DNA from: Marinimicrobium agarilyticum DSM 16975
Lineage (GTDB): Bacteria; Pseudomonadota; Gammaproteobacteria; Pseudomonadales; Cellvibrionaceae
DNA: 64,000 nucleotides
Assembly (NCBI RefSeq): GCF_000423345.1
Contig: NZ_AUHU01000017.1
Span: 16,391-80,390, forward strand
Direction: 5' to 3'
Below are positions 30,802 to 40,125 of the stretch, in pieces. Position 1 is the first letter of the stretch; every line of letters begins with the position of its first letter. The position numbers and the translations under genes are program-made. The notes under the pieces are model-generated. The model was given only the letters and a program-made list of their open reading frames with translations, had not been told where the DNA came from and searched no databases.

Positions 30802-33573
30802 TTAGAAGCGGTACTGAACACTCAAACTGATGTCCTGGCCCCGTTCCTGCTCGTAGACCACGACACTCTCGGTACCGTTGGCCGTGGAGCGCTCCCGCTC
30901 AATCTCCAAGTTCTCATCCAGAAGATTGCTGGCCTTGAACTTCACGGTGAAGTTGTCGGTCGGGTAGAAGGAGTAGGTCAGGTTCAATGAATGGAACGGT
31001 TGCTCGTAGCTGTCCGAGGCGCCGTTCCGGCCCGCAAAGAACAGGCGCTCGCTGAACGAGTTGTAGGCGATGGTGGCCGAGTGCATCCCGTTGGGGGAGT
31101 CATAACCCAGGATCAAGTTGCTGACCACATCGGAGGCCCCCTGCAGCGGCCGAACCGGGTTGGTCGGGGCATCGGCGTTGTCACCGGCCACCAGCTCCTG
31201 ATCCATAAAGGTGAAGTTGCCCTGAACGAAGAAGGGGTCCAGCACCGAGGCCACATCACCCAGACTTTTCAGGAACTCCACTTCCAGGCCGTAAAGCTCA
31301 GCGCTGTCAGCGTTGTGGATTTCCGCCCGAATATTGTCATCCGCCGCCGCGCCTTCGAACTGCTCGATGGGATCAACAATATCCTTATAGAACAACGACA
31401 GCGTGAAATTATCGCCCCCGGAGAAGAACCACTCGGCACGCAGGTCGTAGTTGTCGATCTGCGAAGGCACTACATCGGGATTACCGTTCACTGAAATGTC
31501 AGTTATCGGATCGAAGTAACTGGATTGCGAAATTTCCCGCAAGTCGGGGCGAACCGTCGTCTCGCCAAAGCTTGCACGCAGCTGGAAGTCCTCCGCCCAG
31601 AAGTCCTGCACCATCCAGGTCAGTGCGACGGAGCTGTACACATCGTCCTCGGCGTAGGTCGCGTTCCGGAAATAGTCGGCCACCTCCATCGGGTCGTCAC
31701 TTTCGGCTCCCGGGAACTGGCTGCCCTCGTACTCAATGGGCTCCCAAAGGAGGTTTACCTGCTGGTAGTCTTCCCAACGGCTCCCAATAACCAGGCGCCA
31801 GGTATAATCCCAGGTAATGTCCACTTGACCGAAGGCGGCATTCACTTTGTTGGCAGCGATGTAGCTGTTGGCGTTTCCGGAGTTGGTTCTGATCTCGAAG
31901 TCGTTCTCGGCGTCCAGGATGTTCTGATCCCGGAGGACGCCACTCAACGGTCCTTCCAGTAAGGGATCTGTAGCGCTGATGGAGGTAGACCCGAGGTAAA
32001 ACTCCAGTTGCTCATAGCTACGGGACTTCTGCCAGTAGTCCGTTCCCCCAGAGAGCTTGACCTCCCAGGCATCCCACTCAAACGGCAGAGTCACTTTCAC
32101 ACCATTACTGTCGACATAGTCCTGCAAGTCGGAGAAACGATAGGTAACAGCGGAGTCGTTGGCGCTGAGAGAGGAACTGATCACCTCTCCTGTTTCGGGG
32201 TTGGCGCGCGTATTGCTGAGCGCGTTCACCTCGTTCGGCAGGTCAGTGCTCGCTTCACTCTCAGAGATGTACCACTCGACGCTCAAGCCACGCAGAAGCT
32301 CCAGGCTGTCGTCCAATCCTAAAGTTTCCAGGGTATCCCACCCCAACTCGTGTTCGCCGCGGACCTGGTTGACTTTGAGCTCGCGCTGCTCAAAGCGAAG
32401 CTCGGTGTTGCGGAACCCCAACCCTTCACTGAGCAGCTTGTTCGCATTAAAGTAATCCCGAACAGAGACTTCATCATCGGTGTTGCGCAACCACAGGCTG
32501 GTCGTATCAATACGGTTTTCCGAGTTCAGGCGAAGGCCGAACCCCAGGTTACCGCTTATGTCTACCGACTGAACCGTTTCATCTTCAAAAACGACCTGGT
32601 TTTCAGGGTCGCCAAGGCGGCGCTGAGTGACGTTGCGGTTGCGCCATTCTTTGTCATAGGCCGCACCTGCCAGAAAGCCGAATTCCATATCGTTGGGCAA
32701 ATAAAAGGTGTTGCCAAAGTTTAGCTCTGCTTTCAGGTCCGGGTCTTCATCGGTTTCATAAACGGTGATATCCCGATTCAGCTCGGTCGCCAACTGCCGG
32801 TTAATCGCTTCGGCTTCGGCTATGCTCTCCAGAGCATCGATATTCCGAATGTTGTTCGGGCCAAAACTACCACGATACTGGTCCAGCGCCCGATCCAGTC
32901 GCGGCGATAAGGCGCGCGTCCCGTCATCGGTGCCGAACTCGTCATCGGCCCCACCGTTATAGGTCAGCAACTCTTCGTTGGCGGTATTGATTCCCGTACC
33001 CAGCTCCAGGGAGAATAACGGGCCATCCGGAATACCGGTGGTCCGGATATCCACACTGCCCCCGCCAAAAGCGGCTGGCTTATCGGCTGAAGGGACTTTC
33101 TGGACCGCCAGTGACTCAACAATGGAGGTCGGGATAATATCCATGGGCAAAACGTTGCGCGAGAGGTCCGGAGACGGGACCATGGCACCGTTGAGAGTCG
33201 TGCTGGAATACCGCTCACCGAGCCCGCGGACGAAAATGAATTTATCGTCGACCAAGGTCACTCCCGGCACACGAGTCAGCGCCAATGCCACCGTAGAATC
33301 ACCGATGCGGCTGATCTGGTCTGAACCCAGCAAGTCGGTAGCAACGGGCGCGTCCTGCCGCTCCGCTGCCAGACTCTCGGCACCGCTTTGTAAGCGGCCA
33401 CCCGTGACCAGAAGCTCCTCCATCACCGGCGGTGCGGCCACCGGCGGCTGAGTCGGCATGGAGCTCTCGCCTTGATCGTCCTGCGCGTATACCGGCGCAC
33501 TGATCATCACGCTGAGCAGGCTTAACTTGAAGCCGGCGCGCACCATTTGATTTGAAAAAAGTTTGCTGTTCAT
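30802..33573 (-). CDS. TonB-dependent receptor of the lipoprotein-paired type
   Basis: The 923-residue receptor has a signal peptide (LSLLSVMISAPVYAQ), a TonB-box-like MEELLVTGG near residue 50, a plug (GDSTVALALTRVPGVTLVDD, FIFVRGLGERYSSTTLNG) and a large barrel ending with the terminal aromatic QDISLSVQYRF. The gene follows a surface-lipoprotein gene on the same strand, with a hairpin between. An upstream Pho-box array suggests a phosphorus-related substrate, but the substrate is unknown. It ends before a strong intrinsic terminator. Confidence 0.92.
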   Translation of the reverse strand: MNSKLFSNQMVRAGFKLSLLSVMISAPVYAQDDQGESSMPTQPPVAAPPVMEELLVTGGRLQSGAESLAAERQDAPVATDLLGSDQISRIGDSTVALALTRVPGVTLVDDKFIFVRGLGERYSSTTLNGAMVPSPDLSRNVLPMDIIPTSIVESLAVQKVPSADKPAAFGGGSVDIRTTGIPDGPLFSLELGTGINTANEELLTYNGGADDEFGTDDGTRALSPRLDRALDQYRGSFGPNNIRNIDALESIAEAEAINRQLATELNRDITVYETDEDPDLKAELNFGNTFYLPNDMEFGFLAGAAYDKEWRNRNVTQRRLGDPENQVVFEDETVQSVDISGNLGFGLRLNSENRIDTTSLWLRNTDDEVSVRDYFNANKLLSEGLGFRNTELRFEQRELKVNQVRGEHELGWDTLETLGLDDSLELLRGLSVEWYISESEASTDLPNEVNALSNTRANPETGEVISSSLSANDSAVTYRFSDLQDYVDSNGVKVTLPFEWDAWEVKLSGGTDYWQKSRSYEQLEFYLGSTSISATDPLLEGPLSGVLRDQNILDAENDFEIRTNSGNANSYIAANKVNAAFGQVDITWDYTWRLVIGSRWEDYQQVNLLWEPIEYEGSQFPGAESDDPMEVADYFRNATYAEDDVYSSVALTWMVQDFWAEDFQLRASFGETTVRPDLREISQSSYFDPITDISVNGNPDVVPSQIDNYDLRAEWFFSGGDNFTLSLFYKDIVDPIEQFEGAAADDNIRAEIHNADSAELYGLEVEFLKSLGDVASVLDPFFVQGNFTFMDQELVAGDNADAPTNPVRPLQGASDVVSNLILGYDSPNGMHSATIAYNSFSERLFFAGRNGASDSYEQPFHSLNLTYSFYPTDNFTVKFKASNLLDENLEIERERSTANGTESVVVYEQERGQDISLSVQYRF

Positions 33574-33616
33574 CAGAACTGCCCTATCTAGTGAAGCTTT
33601 AACGAGCCGTCTAGCA

Positions 33617-33642
33617 GAAAGGGCGCCGTAAGGCGCCCTTTC
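33617..33642 (-). terminator. Intercistronic hairpin, lipoprotein/receptor (possible attenuator)
   Basis: GAAAGGGCGCC (33617-33627) and GGCGCCCTTTC (33632-33642) form a perfect 11-bp stem in the 108-bp gap after the lipoprotein stop and before the receptor start. A short T-poor tail makes termination partial at best. It could make the lipoprotein more abundant than the receptor or protect the upstream mRNA. Confidence 0.6.
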
Positions 33643-33681
33643 GTTACGGCAATCGAGTCTTTGCGCGTTTGGGTTCGGGGC

Positions 33682-35349
33682 TTATTCGAACCACAGCGGC
33701 TGAGCACGATTGTCGGGGTGCAGGCCGTAAGTCCAGCCGGCGGTCCAATCGTCATCAGCAGTAACGCCACCGACGAAGTCGGCATCGACCGGAGTGACTG
33801 TGGTTGCACCACCGTTCACGACCATGTCACCGAGCGGCAGGGAGTAGAAGCCATCCAGAATCGCCAGGTTGACGTCGGCGTCATCAGCCGTGGGGTCTTC
33901 GCCTGCGGCGTCGGTTGCCATTACATCGTTGCTGGCTTCCAGGAACGCCTGAACGGTGGTGCCGCCGGGCAATGAACCGCCGTTGGTCAGAGTCGGGCAA
34001 GCAATGATGGACTCTTCGATTACCAGGTCACCGTCTTCAGCCGCTTGCAGGCTTTCGTCAGATTCCAGGCGAACACAGTAGTTATTTTCGCCCAGCTCGG
34101 CCATGTAAGCGGTGGTCAGGATAGAGTTGCGGATGGTGGGAAAGTGGGCTTCCCGGATACGCCAGCCGTGACCTTCCGCGTGAGTGCCTTCAGCGCTCGG
34201 AGAAACGATGCAGGTCAGGTTGTTGATCGTGGCGCGAGAGTTCAGCTGCGCGTCGACGACAGGAGCGATTTCACCTTCACCGTATCCTGAGTAGCTGCCA
34301 ATACCATCAGATTCAATGCAGTGGTCGCCATCGGCTTCGCTCTGGATGACCAGGGCGTGACTGATCGTACCGCGGTAACCTTCGTCGATGTCGATGGAGT
34401 CATCGCGAACATACATTGCCACAAAGTGATCGATATCTACTGCACCGCCGAAGAACTCAATGCCGTCGTCGTAAGTAGAGTAAACCTGCAGATAGCTAAC
34501 TTCAGTCTCTGAACCAACAGCATTAAAAGAAATACCGTTGAGTTCGTTACCAGGAGACACCTGGGCGCCAGTATGTTTGACGACGAAGTACTTCAAAGAG
34601 CCAGAGTTATCGGCGTTATTGTCGCCGCCGAAAAAGGTTTGACCTGCGCCCGCCTTACCTTCCGCCTCATTATGACAGTCGCTGGTTTCCAGACTGTCAT
34701 CGGCGAAGCTACCGGTGTAAGAACACTTGTTGGTTACGCCAAAACCGTTGATGAGCATACCGCCCCATTCCTGCACATCTTCCGCACCCACGGTACCTTG
34801 AACATCAGTCGCGGAAGTCACAACAACCGGCTCACTCGCGGTGCCTTCGGCATGGATCTGAGAGCCTCGGTTGATCACGAAGTAATCGTCGCTCGAACGG
34901 AACGCCAAGATCGCGCCGGCTTCCAGACGCAATACAGAACCGTCACCACCCTGTGTGATGCCGGCTGCGGCCATATCGGTGTCATTATCAAAGCTTTGCC
35001 CAATCATCAGGCTATCATTGAAAATGTGGGCTCCGTCGTTGGACAGGTCGCCAAACACCAGTTCTTCGCTAGCAGTGTAGGGCTTGCTCAAGCTGACAAA
35101 GTCAGTACCGTAAGTACAGTGACGTCCATCATAAGAACCCTGAAAGGTGCTGCCAGCCTGCTCATAGGAGGCGCAAGGGTTGTCGGTCTGGCCGCCGCTA
35201 CCACCACCGCTGGTGTTATTGTTGCTGCCATCGCCAACAGAGTTGTCTACGGTAGACTGGTTGCGGGCATCGATTTCGATATCGCCGCCGCCACAAGCCG
35301 CCAGTACGGCGGTCAGAGCGGTAACGCTGACAAGATTCACAAGTTTCAT
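33682..35349 (-). CDS. Large lipoprotein paired with TonB receptor
   Basis: The 555-residue protein has a lipobox (VTALTAVLAACGGG, lipidated Cys about residue 19), then a Gly/Ser/Asn linker (GSNNNTSGGGSGG) and a body with repeated beta-helix-like units (e.g. SLKYFVVKHTGAQ, VSYLQVYSTYDDGIEFFGG, VDIDHFVAMYVRDDSIDID). It contains several cysteines that may form disulfides. It is probably anchored in the outer membrane and presented at the surface, assisting the downstream receptor. Related lipoproteins occur next to TonB receptors in many marine gammaproteobacteria. Transcription probably starts behind the Pho-box array at 35490-35529. Confidence 0.8.
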   Translation of the reverse strand: MKLVNLVSVTALTAVLAACGGGDIEIDARNQSTVDNSVGDGSNNNTSGGGSGGQTDNPCASYEQAGSTFQGSYDGRHCTYGTDFVSLSKPYTASEELVFGDLSNDGAHIFNDSLMIGQSFDNDTDMAAAGITQGGDGSVLRLEAGAILAFRSSDDYFVINRGSQIHAEGTASEPVVVTSATDVQGTVGAEDVQEWGGMLINGFGVTNKCSYTGSFADDSLETSDCHNEAEGKAGAGQTFFGGDNNADNSGSLKYFVVKHTGAQVSPGNELNGISFNAVGSETEVSYLQVYSTYDDGIEFFGGAVDIDHFVAMYVRDDSIDIDEGYRGTISHALVIQSEADGDHCIESDGIGSYSGYGEGEIAPVVDAQLNSRATINNLTCIVSPSAEGTHAEGHGWRIREAHFPTIRNSILTTAYMAELGENNYCVRLESDESLQAAEDGDLVIEESIIACPTLTNGGSLPGGTTVQAFLEASNDVMATDAAGEDPTADDADVNLAILDGFYSLPLGDMVVNGGATTVTPVDADFVGGVTADDDWTAGWTYGLHPDNRAQPLWFE

Positions 35350-35489
35350 AGGTTGAGCACTCCTGGTGGATCGCTTTTTTGAAAAACGGTGAATGCCGGC
35401 TTATGCCAACACTCCCTAATCGGTCCCGAGTGGGGTCGCCAAGGCGTCCAACTCCCCTCTCTGTGTGGCGCCTATGTTCAACAAGATTT

Positions 35490-35529
35490 ATGAATCTTGG
35501 GCGACAGTTTTATGAAGCTTTTATGACGA
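35490..35529 (-). promoter_or_regulatory. Tandem Pho-box array upstream of the lipoprotein-receptor unit
   Basis: On the minus strand four half-sites follow each other at exactly 11-bp intervals: TCGTCAT, GCTTCAT, CTGTCGC and GATTCAT, separated by AAAA, AAAA and CCAA. The 7+4 spacing and A-rich linkers match PhoB sites, though single half-sites deviate from CTGTCAT. It ends 140 bp before the lipoprotein start. Confidence 0.65.
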
Positions 35530-35685
35530 ATCGTAAAGGAGCGTAGAGCCTTTCCCGAAAAGGCCCGAACGGTTAGCAGGCATTAACCCATCAATTAAAA
35601 AAGGTAAATGTGGCAGCCAATCCATGGCCATTTCGGGGCGGGGCAGGCAGAATGTTCGCTGACACAATAACGACATCGAATACCT
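35530..35685. other. Rest of the divergent intergenic region, lipoprotein / ABC exporter
   Basis: No further operator, riboswitch or small gene is recognised here. The ABC-ATPase ATG at 35686 lacks a clear ribosome binding site. Confidence 0.4.
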
Positions 35686-36390
35686 ATGATAAAACTCGAC
35701 AACCTGCACAAGTATTACGGCACCGGCGCTCAGCGACTACACGTGCTCAATGGGATCGACCTTCATATCCGGGAGGGGGAGCTGGTGTCCATTATGGGCT
35801 CCTCGGGCTCGGGTAAATCCACGCTGCTCAATATCCTGGGGTTGCTGGATCAGTACGACGAAGGCCGCTACGCCCTGGCGGGCCAGCCCATGGAGCGCCT
35901 GAGCGAAAAGCAGGCGGCCCAGTACCGCAACCGGATGATCGGGTTTGTCTTCCAGTCCTTTAATCTGCTGCCCTTCAAGAATGCGCTGGAGAACGTCTCA
36001 CTGCCGTTGTATTACCAGGGCATGAGCCGAAAGGCGCGCAGCGAGCAGGCCAGGCACTATCTGGAGCAGGTGGGGCTGGCTGACCGGATGACCCACATGC
36101 CCAATGAGCTCTCGGGGGGCCAGAAGCAGCGGGTGGCTATTGCCCGGGCGCTGGTGACCCAGCCCAAGGTGATACTGGCCGATGAGCCGACCGGGGCGCT
36201 GGACAGCGTCACCACCGGGGAGGTCATGGAGTTGCTGCACCGTATCCATGGCGAGGGCAATACCCTGGTGATCGTGACTCACGAGCCGGAGATCGCCGCC
36301 CAGACCCAGCGCCAGATCACGCTGAAAGACGGCCGAATCGTGGCTACCCCCGACGGCATCGCGCCCTCCGCCACCGAAGAGCCCGCCTGA
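35686..36390 (+). CDS. ABC transporter ATP-binding protein, MacB/LolD type
   Basis: The 234-residue ATPase has Walker [14 protein letters not shown]-loop VFQSFNLLPFKNALENV, signature LSGGQKQRVAIARAL, Walker B VILADEPTGALD and the switch histidine VIVTHEPE. The sequence is of the MacB/LolD/FtsE type, which powers mechanotransmission rather than solute translocation. It overlaps no neighbour but is followed at 1 bp by a permease, forming an operon of ATPase, two permeases and a membrane-fusion protein. Confidence 0.94.
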   Translation: MIKLDNLHKYYGTGAQRLHVLNGIDLHIREGELVSIMGSSGSGKSTLLNILGLLDQYDEGRYALAGQPMERLSEKQAAQYRNRMIGFVFQSFNLLPFKNALENVSLPLYYQGMSRKARSEQARHYLEQVGLADRMTHMPNELSGGQKQRVAIARALVTQPKVILADEPTGALDSVTTGEVMELLHRIHGEGNTLVIVTHEPEIAAQTQRQITLKDGRIVATPDGIAPSATEEPA

Positions 36391-36391
36391 G

Positions 36392-37642
36392 ATGATCGAC
36401 GGGCTGCAAGAAATTCTCTATACCATGCGCCGCAACAAGCTGCGCACCGGGTTGACCGCTTTCGGGGTGTTCTGGGGTATTTTTATGCTGGTACTGCTGC
36501 TGGGTGCCGGCCGGGGCATGCAGAACGGCATGGAGCGCCGGTTTATGAATGATATGAGCGACACCATCTGGGTACACGCCGGCAAAACCTCCATTCCCTA
36601 TCAAGGCTTGGGGACCGAGCGCCAAATTACGCTGACGCAAGAGGATATGCGCGCAATTGAACAGTTGCCCGGCGTACGCTTTCTTTCCAGTGAGACGCCG
36701 CTCGGGGCCTTCCGCCAGGCCAGCGCCAACATCGTGGTGGGGGACCGCTCCGGATCCTTTGGCGTTATTGGGGTGGCCGACGAGTACTTTGATATCAAGG
36801 CCAATATCGACTTCCCCGGCGGCCGGAAACTGCACCTGCTCGACGCCGAGGAGCAACGCAAGGTAGCGGTGATCGGCACCACGGTGCAGCAGGCCCTCTT
36901 CCCGCCCGGTATCTCCCCGCTGGGGCAGGACATCCGAATCAACCGCGTGACCTTCACCGTCGTCGGCGTCTTCTATGACAGTGGCCGGGAGGGCCGGATG
37001 TCCGAGCGTATCTACCTGCCGCGCAGTGCCTTTGGCCAGACCTTCGGCGGCGGCGAGCGCGTATCGGTGATCGCTTTACGTCCGGAGCCGTCAGTGGACA
37101 GCTACGCCCTGGAAGAGCGCGTGAAGGAACTGCTGCAGCGGCGCCACCAAGTGGCCCCCGAAGATCGTCAAGCCATTCGCCTGCACAATATGGCGCGGCA
37201 GGCGGAACACTTTAATCAGGTATTTGCGGGCCTGAACGCCTTTCTCTGGTTCGTCGGTCTGGGCACCCTGACAGCGGGCATTGTCGGGGTGAGCAACATC
37301 ATGATCATTACGGTGAAGGAGCGTACTCGGGAAATCGGCGTGCGCAAGGCCCTGGGAGCCCGACCGGCGGGCATTGTCGGTGGCCTGTTAATGGAGTCCG
37401 TTCTGATTACCGGCATTGCCGGCTACACCGGTCTGGTGCTCGGCGTCGGGCTGTTGGAACTGGTGAGCTACGGGCTCAACGCCCTCAACCTGCAGTTGGA
37501 CTTCTTCGCTCAACCGGAGGTCGATTTCCAACTGGCATTGACGGCGCTTGCGCTGCTCGTTGGCGTGGGTGCACTGGCAGGGTTGGCGCCGGCGCTAAAG
37601 GCGGCGGCCATTTCGCCGGTCGAAGCCATGCGCGCCGATTAG
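36392..37642 (+). CDS. MacB-type ABC permease 1
   Basis: The 416-residue protein has a first membrane helix near residues 20-40 (GLTAFGVFWGIFMLVLLLGAG), a large periplasmic MacB_PCD domain and a C-terminal FtsX-type unit of three helices (GLNAFLWFVGLGTLTAGIVGVSNIMIITVKERTREIGVRKALGA...). It ends with the family motif LAPALKAAAISPVEAMRAD. It should pair with permease 2 as a heterodimer, as the two are about the same length and the operon has one ATPase. Confidence 0.93.
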   Translation: MIDGLQEILYTMRRNKLRTGLTAFGVFWGIFMLVLLLGAGRGMQNGMERRFMNDMSDTIWVHAGKTSIPYQGLGTERQITLTQEDMRAIEQLPGVRFLSSETPLGAFRQASANIVVGDRSGSFGVIGVADEYFDIKANIDFPGGRKLHLLDAEEQRKVAVIGTTVQQALFPPGISPLGQDIRINRVTFTVVGVFYDSGREGRMSERIYLPRSAFGQTFGGGERVSVIALRPEPSVDSYALEERVKELLQRRHQVAPEDRQAIRLHNMARQAEHFNQVFAGLNAFLWFVGLGTLTAGIVGVSNIMIITVKERTREIGVRKALGARPAGIVGGLLMESVLITGIAGYTGLVLGVGLLELVSYGLNALNLQLDFFAQPEVDFQLALTALALLVGVGALAGLAPALKAAAISPVEAMRAD

Positions 37643-37670
37643 CCGCACTATCAGAAGGAAGCGGGAACTG

Positions 37671-38921
37671 ATGTTCGATCTGGAAAAGTGGCAGGAGATC
37701 ATTGCCACCCTCAAGCAGCACAAGTTGCGCACCGGCCTAACGGCGTTCGGGGTGTTCTGGGGCATTTTTATGCTGGTCCTGTTGCTGGGCGCCGGCCGTG
37801 GACTGGAGAACGGGATGACGGCCAACTTCGGGCAGGTCACCAATTCGGTCTTCCTCTGGTCTGCCCGGCCGACCCAGATCCCCTATGCCGGCTTGCCCAA
37901 AGGCCGGCGCATTACGCTCAAGCCGGCCGATGCCGAGCTGATCCGAGCCCGAATGGACGATAAGGTCGACATTGTCGCCGGGTTCAATCGATTGGGAGGC
38001 TGGGGCAACGAGCAGTACATCGCCCGGGGCGACACCAGCGGCACTTTCACCGTACGCGGCTCCCACCCCGGCATGGCCTACCTGCACTCGCTGGATGTGA
38101 CCGGTCGCTTTATCAATGAACGGGATCATCGCGAAAAGCGCAAAATCGCGATCATTGGCCGAGGCGTTCAGCAGGTGCTGTTCGCGCCCTGGGAAGAACC
38201 CATCGGGAAGAATATCAGTATCCACGGTATCAACTTCCTGGTGGTGGGCACTTTTACCTCTCTGTCCACCGGAGATAATGCCGTCAACGAGGAGGAGGCC
38301 ATTTTCATCCCCAACCGCACACTGCGCTACGCCTTCAACCAGGTGGGTTGGGTCGGCAACCTGACCATCGTGCCCAAACCCGGGTACCACGCCTCCGATG
38401 TGGAAGAGGAAGTAAAGGCCCTATTGCGCGACTACCACAGAGTGCATCCCGATGACCAGGCAGTATTCGGAAGCTGGAATATGCAGGCCTTTTACGATCG
38501 CATTCAAAGCCTGTTCACCGGCATACAGGCGTTCAGTTGGCTGGTCGCCATCGGGACCATATTGGCCGGCGCCATTGGTGTGGGCAACATCATGCTGATT
38601 GTGGTGAAGGAGCGCACCCGGGAGATCGGATTGCGCAAGGCTCTGGGGGCGACGCCGATGTCCATTGTGAGCATGATTGTGCTGGAGGCGTTGGTGATTA
38701 CCGCCTTCTCCGGCTACCTGGGTCTGGTGGCGGGCGTGCTGACGCTGGAGGCCGCCAGCGCCTATCTGCCGGGGGCCGGAACCTTCAGCCACCCGGAAAT
38801 CGATTTTTCCACGGCCATTATCGCCATTGTCATTCTGATTTTGTCCGGCCTGCTCGCCGCACTCTTGCCGGCAGCCAAGGCGGCCGGGGTCGACCCCATT
38901 ACCGCGCTTCAGGACGAGTAA
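37671..38921 (+). CDS. MacB-type ABC permease 2
   Basis: The 416-residue paralogue of the preceding gene has the same layout: N-terminal helix LTAFGVFWGIFMLVLLLGAG, periplasmic domain, FtsX helices (GTILAGAIGVGNIMLIVVKERTREIGLRKALGATP) and ending LLPAAKAAGVDPITALQDE. Identity to permease 1 is strongest in the membrane parts, indicating tandem duplication and divergence of the periplasmic domain. The ribosome binding site GGAAGCGGG precedes the ATG. Confidence 0.93.
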   Translation: MFDLEKWQEIIATLKQHKLRTGLTAFGVFWGIFMLVLLLGAGRGLENGMTANFGQVTNSVFLWSARPTQIPYAGLPKGRRITLKPADAELIRARMDDKVDIVAGFNRLGGWGNEQYIARGDTSGTFTVRGSHPGMAYLHSLDVTGRFINERDHREKRKIAIIGRGVQQVLFAPWEEPIGKNISIHGINFLVVGTFTSLSTGDNAVNEEEAIFIPNRTLRYAFNQVGWVGNLTIVPKPGYHASDVEEEVKALLRDYHRVHPDDQAVFGSWNMQAFYDRIQSLFTGIQAFSWLVAIGTILAGAIGVGNIMLIVVKERTREIGLRKALGATPMSIVSMIVLEALVITAFSGYLGLVAGVLTLEAASAYLPGAGTFSHPEIDFSTAIIAIVILILSGLLAALLPAAKAAGVDPITALQDE

Positions 38922-38974
38922 ATGCACTCACCGATATCGCTTGATAAAAACGAGTACCCTCACAAGGAGAACCC

Positions 38975-40048
38975 ATGAAAAAACTGCTCTCAATCGGCAC
39001 GCTGGTATTGCTGCTGGGGCTGTTTATCGGCACCACCTGGTTTTTGTATCAAAAGTCCCAGGAGGCGCCGGTGGTCTATGAAACGGACACCCCCTTCCGC
39101 ACCGACATTGTCAACAAAACTGTGGCCATTGGCACCATCGTGCCGCGGCGGGAAATCAATATTAAGTCCCAGGTCTCGGGCGTGGTCGACGAGCTGTATC
39201 TCAACGGCGGTGAGCGCATCAAAGAGGGCGACTTGATTGCGCTGATCAAATTGATCCCTGACATGGAGCATCTGAACCAGGCCCGCTCCCAACTGGAAAG
39301 CGCGCGGATCAACCTACGCAACGCCGAGCGAGAGCTGGAGCGACAGAAGAGTCTGTTTGAGCGCAAGCTGATCTCAGAGTCCAACTACAATCAGTTTTTA
39401 CTGGAATACGAGCTTCGCCAGGAGGCCGTGACGGCGGCCGAAAATAATGTATCGCTGATTACCGAGGGTGCCACCACCTCGGCCGACCAGACCTCCAACC
39501 GGGTGCGCGCGACCTCCGACGGCATGGTGCTGGATGTGCCGGTCAAGGAAGGTGTGTTTGTGATTGAGTCCAATACCTTTAACGAAGGCACGACCATCGC
39601 CATCATCGCGGATATGACGGACCTGATTTTTGAGGGCAAGGTGGATGAGTCCGAGGTGGGCAAGTTGCGCGAAGGAATGGAGCTGGTGCTGAACATCGGC
39701 GCCCTGGAGGGAGAAACCTTCCCCGCCACCCTGGAGTACATCTCTCCGAAAGGGCTGGAGGAAAACGGGACCATCAATTTCGAGATCCGGGCGGCGATCA
39801 CTCTGGATGAAAGCGACTTCCTCCGGGCCGGCTACAGCGCAAATGCCGATATCATTCTGGATGAAAAGCAGGACGTACTGGCCATCAATGAGGGCAACCT
39901 GCTGTTTGAGCAGGGTGGCACCTTCGTGGAAGTGGAGGTGGGGGAGCAACAGTTTGAGAAGCGTCCGGTGGAAACCGGTATTTCCGACGGCATCAATATC
40001 GAAATTGTCGAAGGGCTCAGCCTGGAGGACAAGATCAAGAGGCAATAA
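38975..40048 (+). CDS. HlyD/MacA-type periplasmic adaptor
   Basis: The 357-residue membrane-fusion protein has an N-terminal anchor helix (LLSIGTLVLLLGLFIGTTWFLY), a biotinyl-lipoyl-like unit (GTIVPRREINIKSQVSGVVDEL), an alpha-helical hairpin (SQLESARINLRNAERELERQKSLFERK) and beta-barrel parts. It links the inner-membrane ABC exporter to an outer-membrane channel, which is not encoded here. AAGGAG precedes the ATG. The substrate of the system (lipid, peptide or drug) is not evident. Confidence 0.92.
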   Translation: MKKLLSIGTLVLLLGLFIGTTWFLYQKSQEAPVVYETDTPFRTDIVNKTVAIGTIVPRREINIKSQVSGVVDELYLNGGERIKEGDLIALIKLIPDMEHLNQARSQLESARINLRNAERELERQKSLFERKLISESNYNQFLLEYELRQEAVTAAENNVSLITEGATTSADQTSNRVRATSDGMVLDVPVKEGVFVIESNTFNEGTTIAIIADMTDLIFEGKVDESEVGKLREGMELVLNIGALEGETFPATLEYISPKGLEENGTINFEIRAAITLDESDFLRAGYSANADIILDEKQDVLAINEGNLLFEQGGTFVEVEVGEQQFEKRPVETGISDGINIEIVEGLSLEDKIKRQ

Positions 40049-40125
40049 CCTCAAACCATTCGCAACCCGGTAAAAAGTGGCATTCTTGACAGCGCCCCGT
40101 CCGCTGCCTAGGATGCCAATCCGTT

